The position numbers and the translations under genes were made by a program. A stretch of DNA of 64,000 nt from Acanthopleura granulata (Eukaryota; Mollusca; Polyplacophora; Chitonida; Chitonidae): positions 18,448,572-18,512,571 of the forward strand of contig JABBOT010000080.1 of assembly GCA_016165875.1 (NCBI GenBank). The letters run 5' to 3'. This document shows positions 53,160 to 64,000 of the stretch, piece after piece; positions within the stretch are counted from its first letter, which is position 1, and the number at the start of each line of letters is the position of its first letter. The notes under the pieces are model-generated. The model did not search any database and was not told the origin of the DNA. It saw only the letters and a list, made by a program, of their open reading frames with translations.

Positions 53160-56100
53160 GAACTGTATATATTATATAATATTCTATGTATTTGGTACAG
53201 TGTTTACAATATAGTATGACGTCACTGTACACGCCATTGTATACGACATATATTATATGACATAGCGTGTGTAGCGGGAATGCCATGCATACAGCTGGAC
53301 GATTACTGTAACAATACATGTTTGGGAAACTAATATATACGGCTGCATTGAGTCATTCTTCTACAATGTGCCATAACCTGGCGACGAGGATGCCCGATTA
53401 CCTTGTGGGATAGTTTTTCATGATGGATGGCTAACAATTCGTCTGTTATATCATCGATTGCATCTCCGGAAATTGCTTTGCAGACTCCTGCACCAGCACC
53501 ATTTTCTCCTACACCGGGCCAGCCTTGCTTACCATAGTCTCAATGGAGGAGACATTTTGAGATCTACTTACTTGCTGCTAACACTTATCAGACGTCAGTT
53601 GCTCGGAAGTGAGCAATACTTTTGCCTTCTGTGGGAGCGGAAGCTCAACGCATTTTCTTCAATCTGCCGGAGATTGGTAATGACCATGACGACGTGTACA
53701 ATTAAAGCTATGAAAACGTTGGATGGTTATTTCAAGCCTACTGTCAGCATACCAGCCCAGCGACACCGATTCCGTGATCGCACCAGTTACCAGGTGAGAC
53801 TGTAGACATGAATATTACTGTGCTACGTGATTTGGCCGCTACATCGGTGAATCTCATAATGAAATCCTGCGTGATCAGCTGATGGAGAAAACCAATTCAA
53901 CTGGTAGTTGAGAGCGGTTATTGCTGGAAATTGATTTAAGACTTCCTAAGGCTATTGAAATTGCCCGTCATTTATTCAGTGCTGTGAAGGAAACCAAATC
54001 CATCACCCTACAGAACCAATCAACGAACAGTAGAAAGCAATGTGTGAAGGTTAATTTCAAATCTAAACGACAGTTCAACCAGAAACAGTCCACAATCGAT
54101 GCCAAATCTATGGACTCCGAAATCCCATCTTTCGGACAGAATATGGCTCACATAAACACCTGACCAATTTCTTCAAATGCCCAGCTCTTTATAAGAAATG
54201 CACAGCTTGCGGACGTAAAGGCCATTTTGCTGTGATCTGCCAGCATCCTAAAAAGGAAGTCCATTAAGTGCGTTATGTTTCAAAGTCCGATGACTCCAGT
54301 GATGCTGAGGTACTTTGTACACAGTCTGCTGTGGAGAAAAAATAAAGTTGCACAATGTGTAGTAAAAGTAACCTCTGCAGACTTGAAGTTAGTGGTTGAT
54401 GCAGCCTCTATTGTTTCTTTGTTTAATCTTAAAGCACTTGATAACATTTGAAGCACCATGCAATTCCAAGGCACCAAGCATCACCAGTCACCCTACCTAA
54501 ACCATGGAAGAATTCGGCTGTTTGAATACTACTCTGTCTTATGCAGGTAAATCTGTCAATGCAACATTGTATGTAGTACCTAAATGTACCAGTCTTATCG
54601 GTAAAGATGTAATTCAAGGTTTTGGGATAAATATACAAGGCAGTATCTTACATGTAACACAGCTGAGGTGATTGCTAGCTGTTCCAAGGGAAGTGTGAAT
54701 TGCAGAACACCTGACAAGGCGTCTAACCTGTTGACTTCAGATTTATCAGATCAAAGGGTTCAACCACATGGTAAGGGTTAAACCTGAAAACATCTTGAGG
54801 AGGCCGATATTATTGAGAAAATTGACCCATCGGAGTGCGTTTCACCAATTGTAGTGTGACAAAAAGACTGCGGTGTGCGCATATGCGATTTGAGACAGCC
54901 AAACGAATTAATTGTTACGGATAAGTAGCCTCTGCTTAACACAGACAAAATGCACGATTTCAAATCCGCCTGTCATCAGCTTGAGTTCGCCCTAGGAGGT
55001 CGCCATTTGGCAGCCTTTATCACTGATGACGGCCACTTTCGTTTTAAAAGAGTTTGTTTCGGTCTTTCATCTACGACGTCATGCTTTTGCAGTCTGTGAG
55101 AAGGTTTGCCGGGAGTGAAGGTGTTCAGGAACGACATCATGGTATACGGTAAAACACAAGAATGCGAATATTATACATTGAATGAAACATGCCAGTTCAA
55201 TACTGATCGACTTGGTGGTCTGGGGTATGTGGTTGATTCACAGGATATTCGCCCTAACCCTAAACCAGTATTAAGTGAAATTTATGCCGAATTTTTCGTC
55301 CCAGGTACACCAGTTTCGCGATTTACTGCAACATGACCGGTTTGTCTGTTCAAATTCCGCCGATTCTGCATTCCGCTCAGTTAAGAAAGGTATAGTGGAC
55401 AGTCATCTTCTGTCTCTCTTCGACCCGAATTGCGAGGCCATGGTCACGACTGACGTTAGTACCGAAATCAAGAACGGTTCTGAACATCTGATTATATGTG
55501 TATCGCGTACGTTGACTGCACAGGAAAGACAGTATTCCTCAGGTGAACTTGAAGCACTGGCTTTTGTGTGTCGTGGATAAGTGGCATAATGTTCCTTCGG
55601 GTCGTAAGTTCGAAATGCGGACAGACCACCATGCTCTGACTACGCTATTGTCGACAACAGGTCAAAGTCACAGACCTATGTGTTTTGACAGACGGAATGT
55701 CCGCTTGACGCATTACAATTATTCAGTATCGTGTAAGATGGGTAGGCAGCTTACAACAATGTAATTTTCCCAGGTAGTTGAATTGTCGTTCGAGCCAAAC
55801 TACAGTCAGAGGTGCTGCAATTGGCACATGCAAATCACCAAGGCATTGTGAAAACTAAACAGAGACTACATGAGTTTCATTGGTGACCGAAAATGGGTAC
55901 TCATGTTGAAGAAGCTGTAAAGCGCTGTGTAACCTGTCAAATGAATGACAAAATCCGCATCTCTGCGAGTTGCTCCAGTGCAACCTGTTCCTTTACCGGA
56001 GCAAACATGGCATAAGCTTGGCCTTGATTTTATCGGTCCTGTCAACTCTGCGCCTGCTCATGAGCGATTCATGATTCTTTCAATATATTACAGAAGCAAG

Positions 56101-56740
56101 TGGCCTGAAGTGACTTTCGCTCGTGATACAACTACCGCGACTGTGAAAGACAATTCGATTAAAGTGCAAGAGAGCGAGAGATATGAAACATAGACTTTCA
56201 TCTATATATCACCCGGAAAGAAATAGCGAAGTTGTGCATTTCAACGGTATTTCGAAAGAGGTTATTCAGTCCACTCGATTTCAGAAACTGAGCGTTAAAT
56301 TTGCCGTCACCGAGTTTTTAGGTTCATACAGAGCTACTCGCCATACTATCATCGGATTGGCTCCATCAGATATGTAACACGATCGATACATGCGCACGGC
56401 GCTCGACATAAGAAACATTACTACACCACCAACTCCACATTCCGCAGAAGTGATCAACACGCGTGCGAAATCGTGTCACTCTAAGTGTTAGAAGTACTAT
56501 GTTGCGAGAAAAGGAGTGTCTACTCGCGAGTTTCGCACAGGTGATCTTGTCCGAGTTGAAACTCGGAGTTGGGAGAATACCAAAAGGTCAGAGCAAGTTT
56601 TCTGATCCAATACGTACAACCAAACGAATAGGTCAGAATACAACTATTCTTGGCAACGGACAGAAGTGGAATGTGAAATACTTATCACCCTTTCATGCGA
56701 GTTACAACTTCAAAGTGTCAAAGTGTACCTGGTAGACTGG
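53160..56740 (+). mobile_element. Decayed Ty3/Gypsy LTR retrotransposon
   Basis: A TGGCGACGAGGATG site at about 53379-53395 is typical of the primer-binding region of many Gypsy elements. Order downstream: Gag-like frame (53460-54160); a zinc knuckle C-x2-C-x4-H-x4-C (CTACGRKGHFAVIC) at about 54199-54240; reverse transcriptase remnants including FKRVCFGLSS at 55040-55070; RNase H (RTDHHALTTLL, with SRTLTAQERQYSSGELEALA before it) at 55380-55660; integrase pieces (HANHQG, KWPEVTFARDTTT) at 55830-56140. Each domain is in a different frame with stops between, so the element is inactive. A 3' LTR matching 53160-53378 was not recognised, so it may be truncated. Confidence 0.85.
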
Positions 56741-57800
56741 AGATCAATAGTTTTAGTCGGAAGTCAGGTGTGAATGTAAACACTGAGAAAAGAGCTTCAT
56801 ATATACATTAGTCTTGATATAACGCGCATGCTAAGCGTTGTAGGGTATCCCAGCTTCCAGTATGAAGCAAGGGCTATGTTATGTACTTGTCAGTCACTGA
56901 TTTTCTGTTACCTTGAAAGTTTGTCATGCGTATTGCTTTACTAAACAACTCCATGCTTAAGAGACAACCGTGAAAGCCTACATACATACACAGAGGTATA
57001 TCGTCATAATCATTGTTTGTTAGTTCATAACAACAGCTCCATGTGTAAGAAGGAACCTTAACAACAACAACTCCATGTGTAAAAAAGAACCATACACACA
57101 TACACAGTCGTATAATATCATCAATACAACTTGATTTCAACTGTATGCATTTAGGGAAAACGGGTCAAGTATAAAAGAGAGCATGCCTTATAGCCTGGTC
57201 AGAATAATGTGTGTGTCAACACATAACGACTCCATGTGTAAGAGAGAGCCTTATGCATGTATGCTATGTACATGGTCATATCTTGGCATAGACCTAGATA
57301 ACATTCCTGTACGTATCCCGTTTGGTTGGCTCAGGTTAAGGCCGTTTCCTGTATACATGAGTAAATATGTGGCATTTCCCGAAACACAATCTGGCTAGCA
57401 GGCGATAAGTCCTAACGTATACTTAGACCTGTTGTCCTCACTTCATAAAACAATAGACTTTTATGGGATTAGCCTTTGCTACAGATACACACACTTTGTT
57501 CGGACTGTAAAGACAATTTTTGTGGTGGCCTACAATGTACTGTTGTTTGAAGATGTATGTTTTAGCGTTTTTGAACCAGACTGTTTCAACAACTTGTTTG
57601 GCTTCATCCCGGGTACCCACGTGCGGAGAGTGAATGCATGATGTAGCTAAAAAGGGCCCACGGGTACGTGTAGGCCTACAAATGGCGTTTTCTATAGCGC
57701 GACATGTACTCAGACCTATACATCATATATGGTCTATTATGTTACGCTTGTGTTAAGGCCAGATCTGGTGACATACGCAATAGTATACGGAAGATTGATG
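56741..57800. other. No supported gene; short CCATGTGTAA repeats
   Basis: ACAACTCCATG(T/C)(G/T)TAAGAG(A/G) recurs at 56945, 57030, 57066 and 57226 within larger ~80-bp repeats that also contain TACATACATACACAG. Frames at 57183-57641 are open but unsupported. Confidence 0.5.
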
Positions 57801-57806
57801 CTGTCG

Positions 57807-58135
57807 CTCGCGTTCTCCAGCCGTGCCTTAAAAAAAACACCAGACATGAGAACGCGAGAATGCGAGATTAGGATAAGCCGCGCGAAATTGAGGCGCTAAT
57901 CTCGCGTTCTCGGGCCACTTGTTTTTTAAATTTTTTCAACGTGCGGCTCGAGAACGTGAGATTAGCCCTAATCTCGCGCGGTTTGGTAAAATCTTGGGAG
58001 ATAAGCACTGACCTCGCTCGAGTTTCTCTTAGCTTTGCTGTTTAAAAAATAAAGACACGCGGTACGAGAGCGACAGATTAGTGCTGAACTCGCACGGTTT
58101 CGGCTGTTGGACATATACGCAAGCCTACTCTCACG
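57807..58135. repeat. CpG-rich cluster of nested inverted repeats
   Basis: CTCGCGTTCTC (57807-57817) pairs with GAGAACGCGAG (57848-57858). GCGAGATTAG (57862-57871) pairs with CTAATCTCGC (57896-57905). GAGATTAG (57958-57965) pairs with CTAATCTC (57968-57975) with a two-base loop. Further imperfect copies of GAGCGACAGATTAG and CTCGCACGG run to 58135. CpG density is far above the surroundings. Confidence 0.85.
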
Positions 58136-58654
58136 TTTTTCTTGAGAACATTTAGCCATAGCGGGCCCCACGCAATTTGCCCCTACTCGAGTTATAGATA
58201 CACGGGTATACATGTGCATCTGGCCTCTGTGCCATGGATATATTACTACGTGTATATATAATATTCGTGACAAATCCCTGATATATTGGTGAAGTTGAAC
58301 CCAGTTTGCAAAATGAATCCAGTGAAACGTCAGGGGCAAAACTCTTTGAGGCGAGATCGAGAAGCAGATGAACAACACCTTAATATACGAAACATATATA
58401 TGAAATTTGTGTAGTCACTCTCGCTAACATGTCACACCAACAGGGATATAGGTGTGTATATAGTCGTCAAGCTATATACTAGAACCCTTGGTAGGCAAAA
58501 TTTCACATTTCTGAAAGCTAAACGACCGCTGATTTAAGAAAAAGCTTTCAAATTTGCCTAATTAATATTAGCTACCAGAATCTCTGATGAGACAGTAGCT
58601 CTGCTGGTTGGGACAAAACTATTACGGAGTCGATTACAAAATTATATACGTATA

Positions 58655-61262
58655 AAGGACAATGGGCAATGAAAATCAGTACTACGAAATATATGTCTTG
58701 ATTCACCAAGTTTTGCTGAAATGGACAAAAACTCTCACAGTACTTAGTAGCATTTTCATGGAAATGCTAAAATAAAAGACAACATAAGGTCAAATATATA
58801 TATATGTATCGTTAAAGAAGCCCATTGAAAGTTCAAAAAACGTAACTTTTCATTTTTCTGTTGTAAGATAACCCGGATATTGCAGTTCAAAGGAAACAAA
58901 TATGCCCACGCAGACAAAATCTGACAACCTGAAAAGATATCTGTTTCCTCGTTGACGTCAGCAGAACATAGTTCACCAATTTGCCATGTAGAAGTAGTGT
59001 TAAATCAGCTATTTTCCTTCTGATAATTCTGATATACATTGAAACCATTTTCAACGAGAAAGTGGTAGTGCAATACCTCTGGGGCTATTCCCCAAGGTCT
59101 CAACCATGCAGGAGGCCACAGTTTGTTGCCTTCGATTGTAATAATAAAGGGGATCGTACTTGACACACAATGGAGTGTTTCGACTCTAATACTGAAGAGC
59201 CTAGGGTAAGGATGACGCGACATCATGTTTCCGGTTTCTCTATAATGGTGTATCCCATGGTCTTGTAAGAATTCCACATAACAAGTTGATTTATAGAGTT
59301 ACCATGCACGTCATAAAAATGTCTATGACTGTTTAGGTTCCTATGGGCCCGTCGTCTGAAACTACTTTGGTTATACCTTTTTGTTGTCTTTTCTTTTAAC
59401 ATGTGCTGTGCTCATATCATTGAAAGGGAAAATTGATAATACCTTTTATGCATCTTGATATAGTCTACACTTCAGCCAGTTTTCATTGAAATTAGACAAC
59501 ACCTGTAGGAGGAGTAGTACTTTGAAAGATATGTTAATATACACTGACTGAACAGGCAGACAGACGGACAGATCATCGAACTTTAAAATCTATACTAGAA
59601 ATTATGTATCTTGATGGAGTCTACATTTCAACCCAGTTTCGTTGGAATCGGACAAAAAAAAAAAAAAAAAGAACGTAGAAGTAGGGTTTTGAAGGAAATG
59701 CTATGGCGGATAAATGAACGGACAGACTAATCATCGAAATGGAAATTCGACACTACGAATTATGCATGGTGCAGTAATCTACGCTTGAACCAAGTTTCAC
59801 TGAAATCATACCAAAACTGTAACAGGAGTAGCGTTTTGAAAGAAATTTAGCATGTTGGGCGAACGGACAGACAGACGGACTACGAATCATCGAATTGGAA
59901 AATCGATAGCACGAATTATGTATCTTGCAGTAGTCTACACTTGAACCAAGTTTCCTACAATCCGACATAAACTGTAAGAATATTAGCGTTTTTAAAAAAA
60001 CGTTAATACGGACAAACAATCATCGATATGGAAAATCGACACTGATGTAGTCTACACTTAAACTAAGTTTCATTGAAATCGGGCAAAAAGTGTAGAAGTA
60101 GACTTCTGAAAATGTTCACATATTCCAGATAAAGAGAGAGACATACAGACAACCGATCATCGAAATGGAAAATCGATATTACGAATTATGTATCTAAATG
60201 TAGTTTACACTTGAATTTCTTGGGAATCGGACAAAAATTGTAGGTAGACTAGCATTTTGAAGGGAAATTTCTGTTTTTCACACTCCGCAATTTCCAGCAT
60301 AATTGCTGTAACGGTGTTTTGTCATGTCACCTCGAAATAAGCGGAAAACTGCACTTTTTCGAACTTTGATGGTAATTTTCGTCAAAAGTAAACATCGCGG
60401 GAAATAAATGAGATCAAATTTGTGACAAGGACACGAAACTACATCAGGTAGCATAGTTAAAATATTTAAATTGAAAAACTTTTGGTCACGTAACAGTTTC
60501 GGTAATCAGTGCATTTCCAGTCTTCCAGATATGAAAACAATTTTTGTACACTTAATTTTCCCCAAGATTTTCTATCCATATTATAAATTTCCGAATCAGC
60601 TCAATCGCATACACATGCAAGGAGAGACCTTGCCTTTGATCTACTGCTCCCAGCACCGACACTGTCTGGCCAGCCAAACCATATTAAAGGCTTTGATGAA
60701 GTGTTGCAGAAAGCTGTGTATGTTATTTAAATGGGAGAATTTCAACACGTTTTTGTTGATTTCTCAGTAAAAACTTGAAAACTATACAATGCACGAAAAT
60801 AATTCTTGCAGATTTCTAATCCTGACATTATGGAGCACCAGATGTGTGTTTTTAAAAATCCCTTTAAGCACTATTTAGACGTGACTTGATTTTTACCTAA
60901 CTTGAAAGGTTAATTACGGACAAACGATCACTGCAATGTAAAATCGATACCACGAATTATGTATCTTGATGTGGTCTACACTTGAACTACGTTTCGTTGA
61001 AATCAGACAAAAACTGTAGCGGAATTAGCGTTTTGAAAATGTTCACATATTCTGGATAAACAGACAGACAGGCGGATAACCGATACTTGAAATGGAAAAT
61101 CGATACTTCGAGTTATGTATCTTGATGTCGCTTAAGCTTGACTCAAGTTTCGTTGAAATTGGTCAAAAATTGTAGAAGTAGCGCTTTAAAACAAAAGTTA
61201 ACAGACGCCGGATAGACAGACAGACAGACGGACTCTGGACAACTTATTTGTTAATACATGCT
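58655..61262 (+). repeat. Composite dispersed repeat, copy 2 (partner at 430-1230)
   Basis: Units of the ~170-bp repeat (GAAATGGAAAATCGA.. to CAGACAGACGGAC) occur at 58655-58790, 59416-60260 and 60890-61262. The leader from copy 1 is present at about 60600-60890, in the same orientation and directly before the last array block, as at the left end. Unit divergence is substantial. Confidence 0.8.
59160..59280 (-). repeat. Inverted copy of the repeat at 63.6 kb
   Basis: On the minus strand GGAATTCTTACAAGACCATG through AACCGGAAACATGATGTCGC and GTCATCCTTACCCTAGGCTC matches 63610-63735 on the plus strand at roughly 80%. Confidence 0.75.
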
Positions 61263-61299
61263 CTTCGAACACTAGTGCTAAAAACGGTCATAGGGATTT

Positions 61300-63600
61300 T
61301 CAATATTCGTCTTAGATCGTTCTGAGTGATCATTTAAAGTTATAACATTAAAAAATTTTAAAAGGTTTTGAAACTTTGAAATTCTTTTACTAATATCTTT
61401 AAAACTAGAAAAGATATCAAAAATTTGTGGGACCGTTTTTAGCTTAAGTATCTAGCTACATGTGTACCAAGTATCATAGGATTATATTGAAAAACATAAC
61501 AGTCTCAAAAATAAAATGTGAGAAAAAGACCAAGATGACTGGAGGAGCAGTACGTGTGGCAAAATTCGTCATTTAGTCGCTTGCCAATTAATTTTAATCA
61601 AGAATTGCTCCACTCATGTAGCTACTCATGTTAAATTTTGAAACTCATTATGCTCCATGAGACCCTAAATTGGTGATTTATCGCGACAGTTCTCAGTAAA
61701 ACCTGCTAGGATGTGTTTATAAACCACTTCCGTAATGGAAGCCCGGCGGGGTGATTAAGGCTGTTATTTTAGTTAATAGGTCTACTTGGGTAGTCTGCGC
61801 AAGCAGCTATACACAGTTTATAGCAGGAAACAATACACATTTACAAGAGGAATGCCATTTACCAGCAGGTAACCCCCTTCAGTGAGCTAATCTCCCCAAT
61901 CAGGGGGAACTACATGTAAGAAAGCACAATTGCCTTAGCTCACAACATGTTATACTTCTTTCTATATTTAAGGTATTTACAATTCATATTTGGGTTTCAT
62001 CTTTAAGTCAGTTGAAAGACAAAGAGAATGGAGAACAGGAGTGTGAAATAAAAGAGTATGACCCAATTTCATGCCTGAGGGGTTCTAGTATCCTTACGAT
62101 AATTGCCGTATCATCATCAGGTCTATAACAGATCATATACCGCGGCCATTCTTTTACATGTACCTTTACATTTATTTATTTATTTGCTTTACATTAAATG
62201 GTTTATTTGACGCTGTAATGTATCATTTTATGGGTGATGGAAACCGTATGCATTGTTCACTGATGGCGAGAAACATTTGGCTCTGGACTATAAGCCTACA
62301 GCATAACACACCCGACCTAAAGCCGCAACCGCACAACACATAGGGCACCTGAGTTCGATCGCGCGACGTCACTGATTTTAGAACGGTGCGTGTGACATGC
62401 TCCCAGCCATGCCGTAGGACACAGCAAAAATCAAAGCTTACAAAATGACACTATACATTATTAGAAAACCGAGGTTGCTTTACACTAGCCTACCTGTCTC
62501 TTTGGGACACGAACACACGGTGAAGATTAAACTCTTGGCTAGATGCTCTCCAGCTGAATCGGGCGTCTCCTTAGTACGTTTTATTTTTACCCGCGGCATA
62601 GTGCACATCCGTGACACGTCATCTTTCAAAGAAGACCGCTTAAGGCACCTCTGTTCTTGAAACAGACGTGGCTCTTTCTCGGAATGCTTGTATACGATCA
62701 GTAAGATTATAATACATAGACCTACATGTACATGGATACTGGGCTTCTCGCCCAAGGCCGCGATCTGAGTTACTGATACACGGAGGCCGCCTAATGCCAT
62801 ATTAAATGATGACAGCCAAGATTCTTGGCTATGCTAGACTACACATTACACACTGACCCTTTGTAAGATCTAGCGTAGGTTATACATGTAGCTACGGTAT
62901 AAGCATAGGCGATCTATGATACAAGAGCATGTGGCATTTCACTTCACGGTTAGGTAACATATATGTGTTTAGCAAATATGTTGGCCAACCAGTAAGCCTA
63001 CCCGTGACCTAGTTTGAACGACAGCATAACAGCAGATATTATTTCACCGCTAATTAATATATCTAATTTTTTTTTCATATTTACAATAAATTTAAGCTGA
63101 CACAATTTAGTTTTTATTTTCACGCGGAATAACACTTTATAATGAATATAATGAACACTGAAAACCCTGGGTTAATGTATGTCCATTCTTTTCTTCGTAG
63201 ACTTTCCCCCCTTGTAGGCCCACGTATGTGTGATGGTCTCTCCCAAGTCGGCCTCGTTTCATGACTTAGAAATATGGTCTTCAGCCCTTAACTTGTCAGC
63301 TTTTAACGGACAATACATTTAAGCTTACTGCTCTCCTAGCCTTGTCGACCGCGATCGTATTGTCACCGAGCCCCATGCAGTAACCATCTAAAAATTTACA
63401 CTAGTGCAGGCGATGTGCGCAAAAATTGAAGTGGAATTGTTCATAAAAGTACATAGCACTTTTCAATAAGGATTGTTATCTCTCTTGATAAGAGGCTTAA
63501 AAGGAAAGAATACAAAAAATATAGCCAAAGTGATTTCAGAAGAGGAGTCCATACAGACCTAAACGTGCATAGGTATTTTTTATGTCCTGCTTGGTAAATG
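61300..63600. other. No supported gene
   Basis: AT-rich DNA. A possible SINE remnant with ATTTATTTATTTGCTTTACA near 62165 is too diverged to assign. Short open frames at 62.4-62.8 kb have no support. Confidence 0.45.
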
Positions 63601-63609
63601 AGTAAATCG

Positions 63610-63735
63610 TCTTTAAATCTGGAATTCTCACGAGGCCATGGTATATGCCATTTTAGAGAAACCAGAAACACGACGTCGCGTCATCCGTACCCTACGCTAT
63701 TCACTGTTAGAGATGAGACGTTCCTTTGTTGTTGC
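63610..63735 (+). repeat. Plus-strand copy of the repeat at 59.2 kb
   Basis: GGAATTCTCACGAGGCCATG, AGAGAAACCAGAAACACGAC and GTCGCGTCATCCGTACCCTA align with the minus strand of 59160-59280. Both have an open frame over about 40 codons, so a transposon-coding or exon origin cannot be excluded. Confidence 0.75.
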
Positions 63736-63987
63736 CAAGGACGGTCGCCCATATTAAGACAACCAGGTCCTGGTTGCGACTTTCGGGATTAGTCTCAGAT
63801 GTATTCCAGTGCCACTAAATGGCTTTAAAGTATCTCTGAATTGCCTCGTAATCAGAAGCAAACAGCTGATTTAACACTACTCTTACATGGCAAAATTTGG
63901 AACTAGGTACGAGTGAAGCCATACAGGAAACGGATGTCTCCTCCGGTGGTAGAAATATCTCGCCCATGACTGGTTAAAAGTGAGATC

Positions 63988-64000
63988 ATGGCGGCCCGTT
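63988..64000 (+). CDS. Possible start codon of a gene leaving the window
   Basis: GAGATCATGGCGGCCCGT at the very end has a good start context (A at -3, G at +4) and the M-A-A-R beginning common in animal proteins. Only four codons are visible. Confidence 0.2.

Noticed and set aside
53160..56740. Intact infectious-type retroelement
   Set aside because: Every domain is interrupted by stops and frame changes, no env-like frame follows, and no matching 3' LTR was seen.
57968..58378. 136-codon minus-strand frame
   Set aside because: It runs through the CpG-rich inverted repeats and has unstructured composition; no start or splice context.
1..64000. CRISPR arrays, bacterial operons, rRNA or tRNA genes
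   Set aside because: Tandem arrays here lack unique spacers, the gene structure is intron-containing, and tRNA-like sequences are SINE heads.

Overview
This is eukaryotic genomic DNA: long AT-rich introns, GT-AG splice sites, several SINE families, LINE and LTR retrotransposon remains, and many minisatellites. The commonest SINE has a tRNA-like head, a conserved body and an (ATAAA)n tail. From memory it resembles SINEs common in mollusc and other lophotrochozoan genomes, so I infer a marine lophotrochozoan, most likely a mollusc. Nothing here was checked against a database.

The one gene I can reconstruct with confidence lies on the minus strand from about 49.1 kb down to 24.3 kb. Fifteen exons with matching phases encode, in order: a signal peptide, an Ig domain, a class I cytokine-receptor domain with the C-x7-C-x-W signature, four more fibronectin-III domains, one transmembrane helix, and a long cytoplasmic tail of about 475 residues. 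The layout matches the gp130/Domeless family of JAK-STAT receptors. The tail is the most interesting thing in the window. It is built largely from coding minisatellites: eleven units of a 13-17 residue repeat, many carrying a Gly-Tyr-Val-Lys core, then longer Tyr-containing repeats. The frame breaks once near the 3' end. A one-base correction would add a conserved-looking, Tyr-rich C-terminus.

Layout: 0-1.25 kb is a dispersed composite repeat, matched at 58.6-61.3 kb. 3.5-5.0 kb is a 47-bp minisatellite. 5.8-16.6 kb has scattered, well-spliced candidate exons of unidentified genes, mostly on the minus strand, plus one plus-strand exon resembling an MIT domain. 18-23.5 kb is SINEs and tandem repeats. 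24.3-49.1 kb is the receptor gene, whose introns hold minisatellites, SINEs and an antisense LINE with a nested SINE. 50.9-51.7 kb is an AT microsatellite and a 109-bp duplication. 53.2-56.8 kb is a broken Ty3/Gypsy element. 57.8-58.1 kb is a CpG-rich cluster of nested inverted repeats. 58.6-61.3 kb is the second dispersed-repeat block. The last 13 bases hold a possible start codon of a gene that leaves the window.

Limits: exon calls rest on visible splice signals, phase agreement and residue patterns only. Most of the short open frames in the window are noise.
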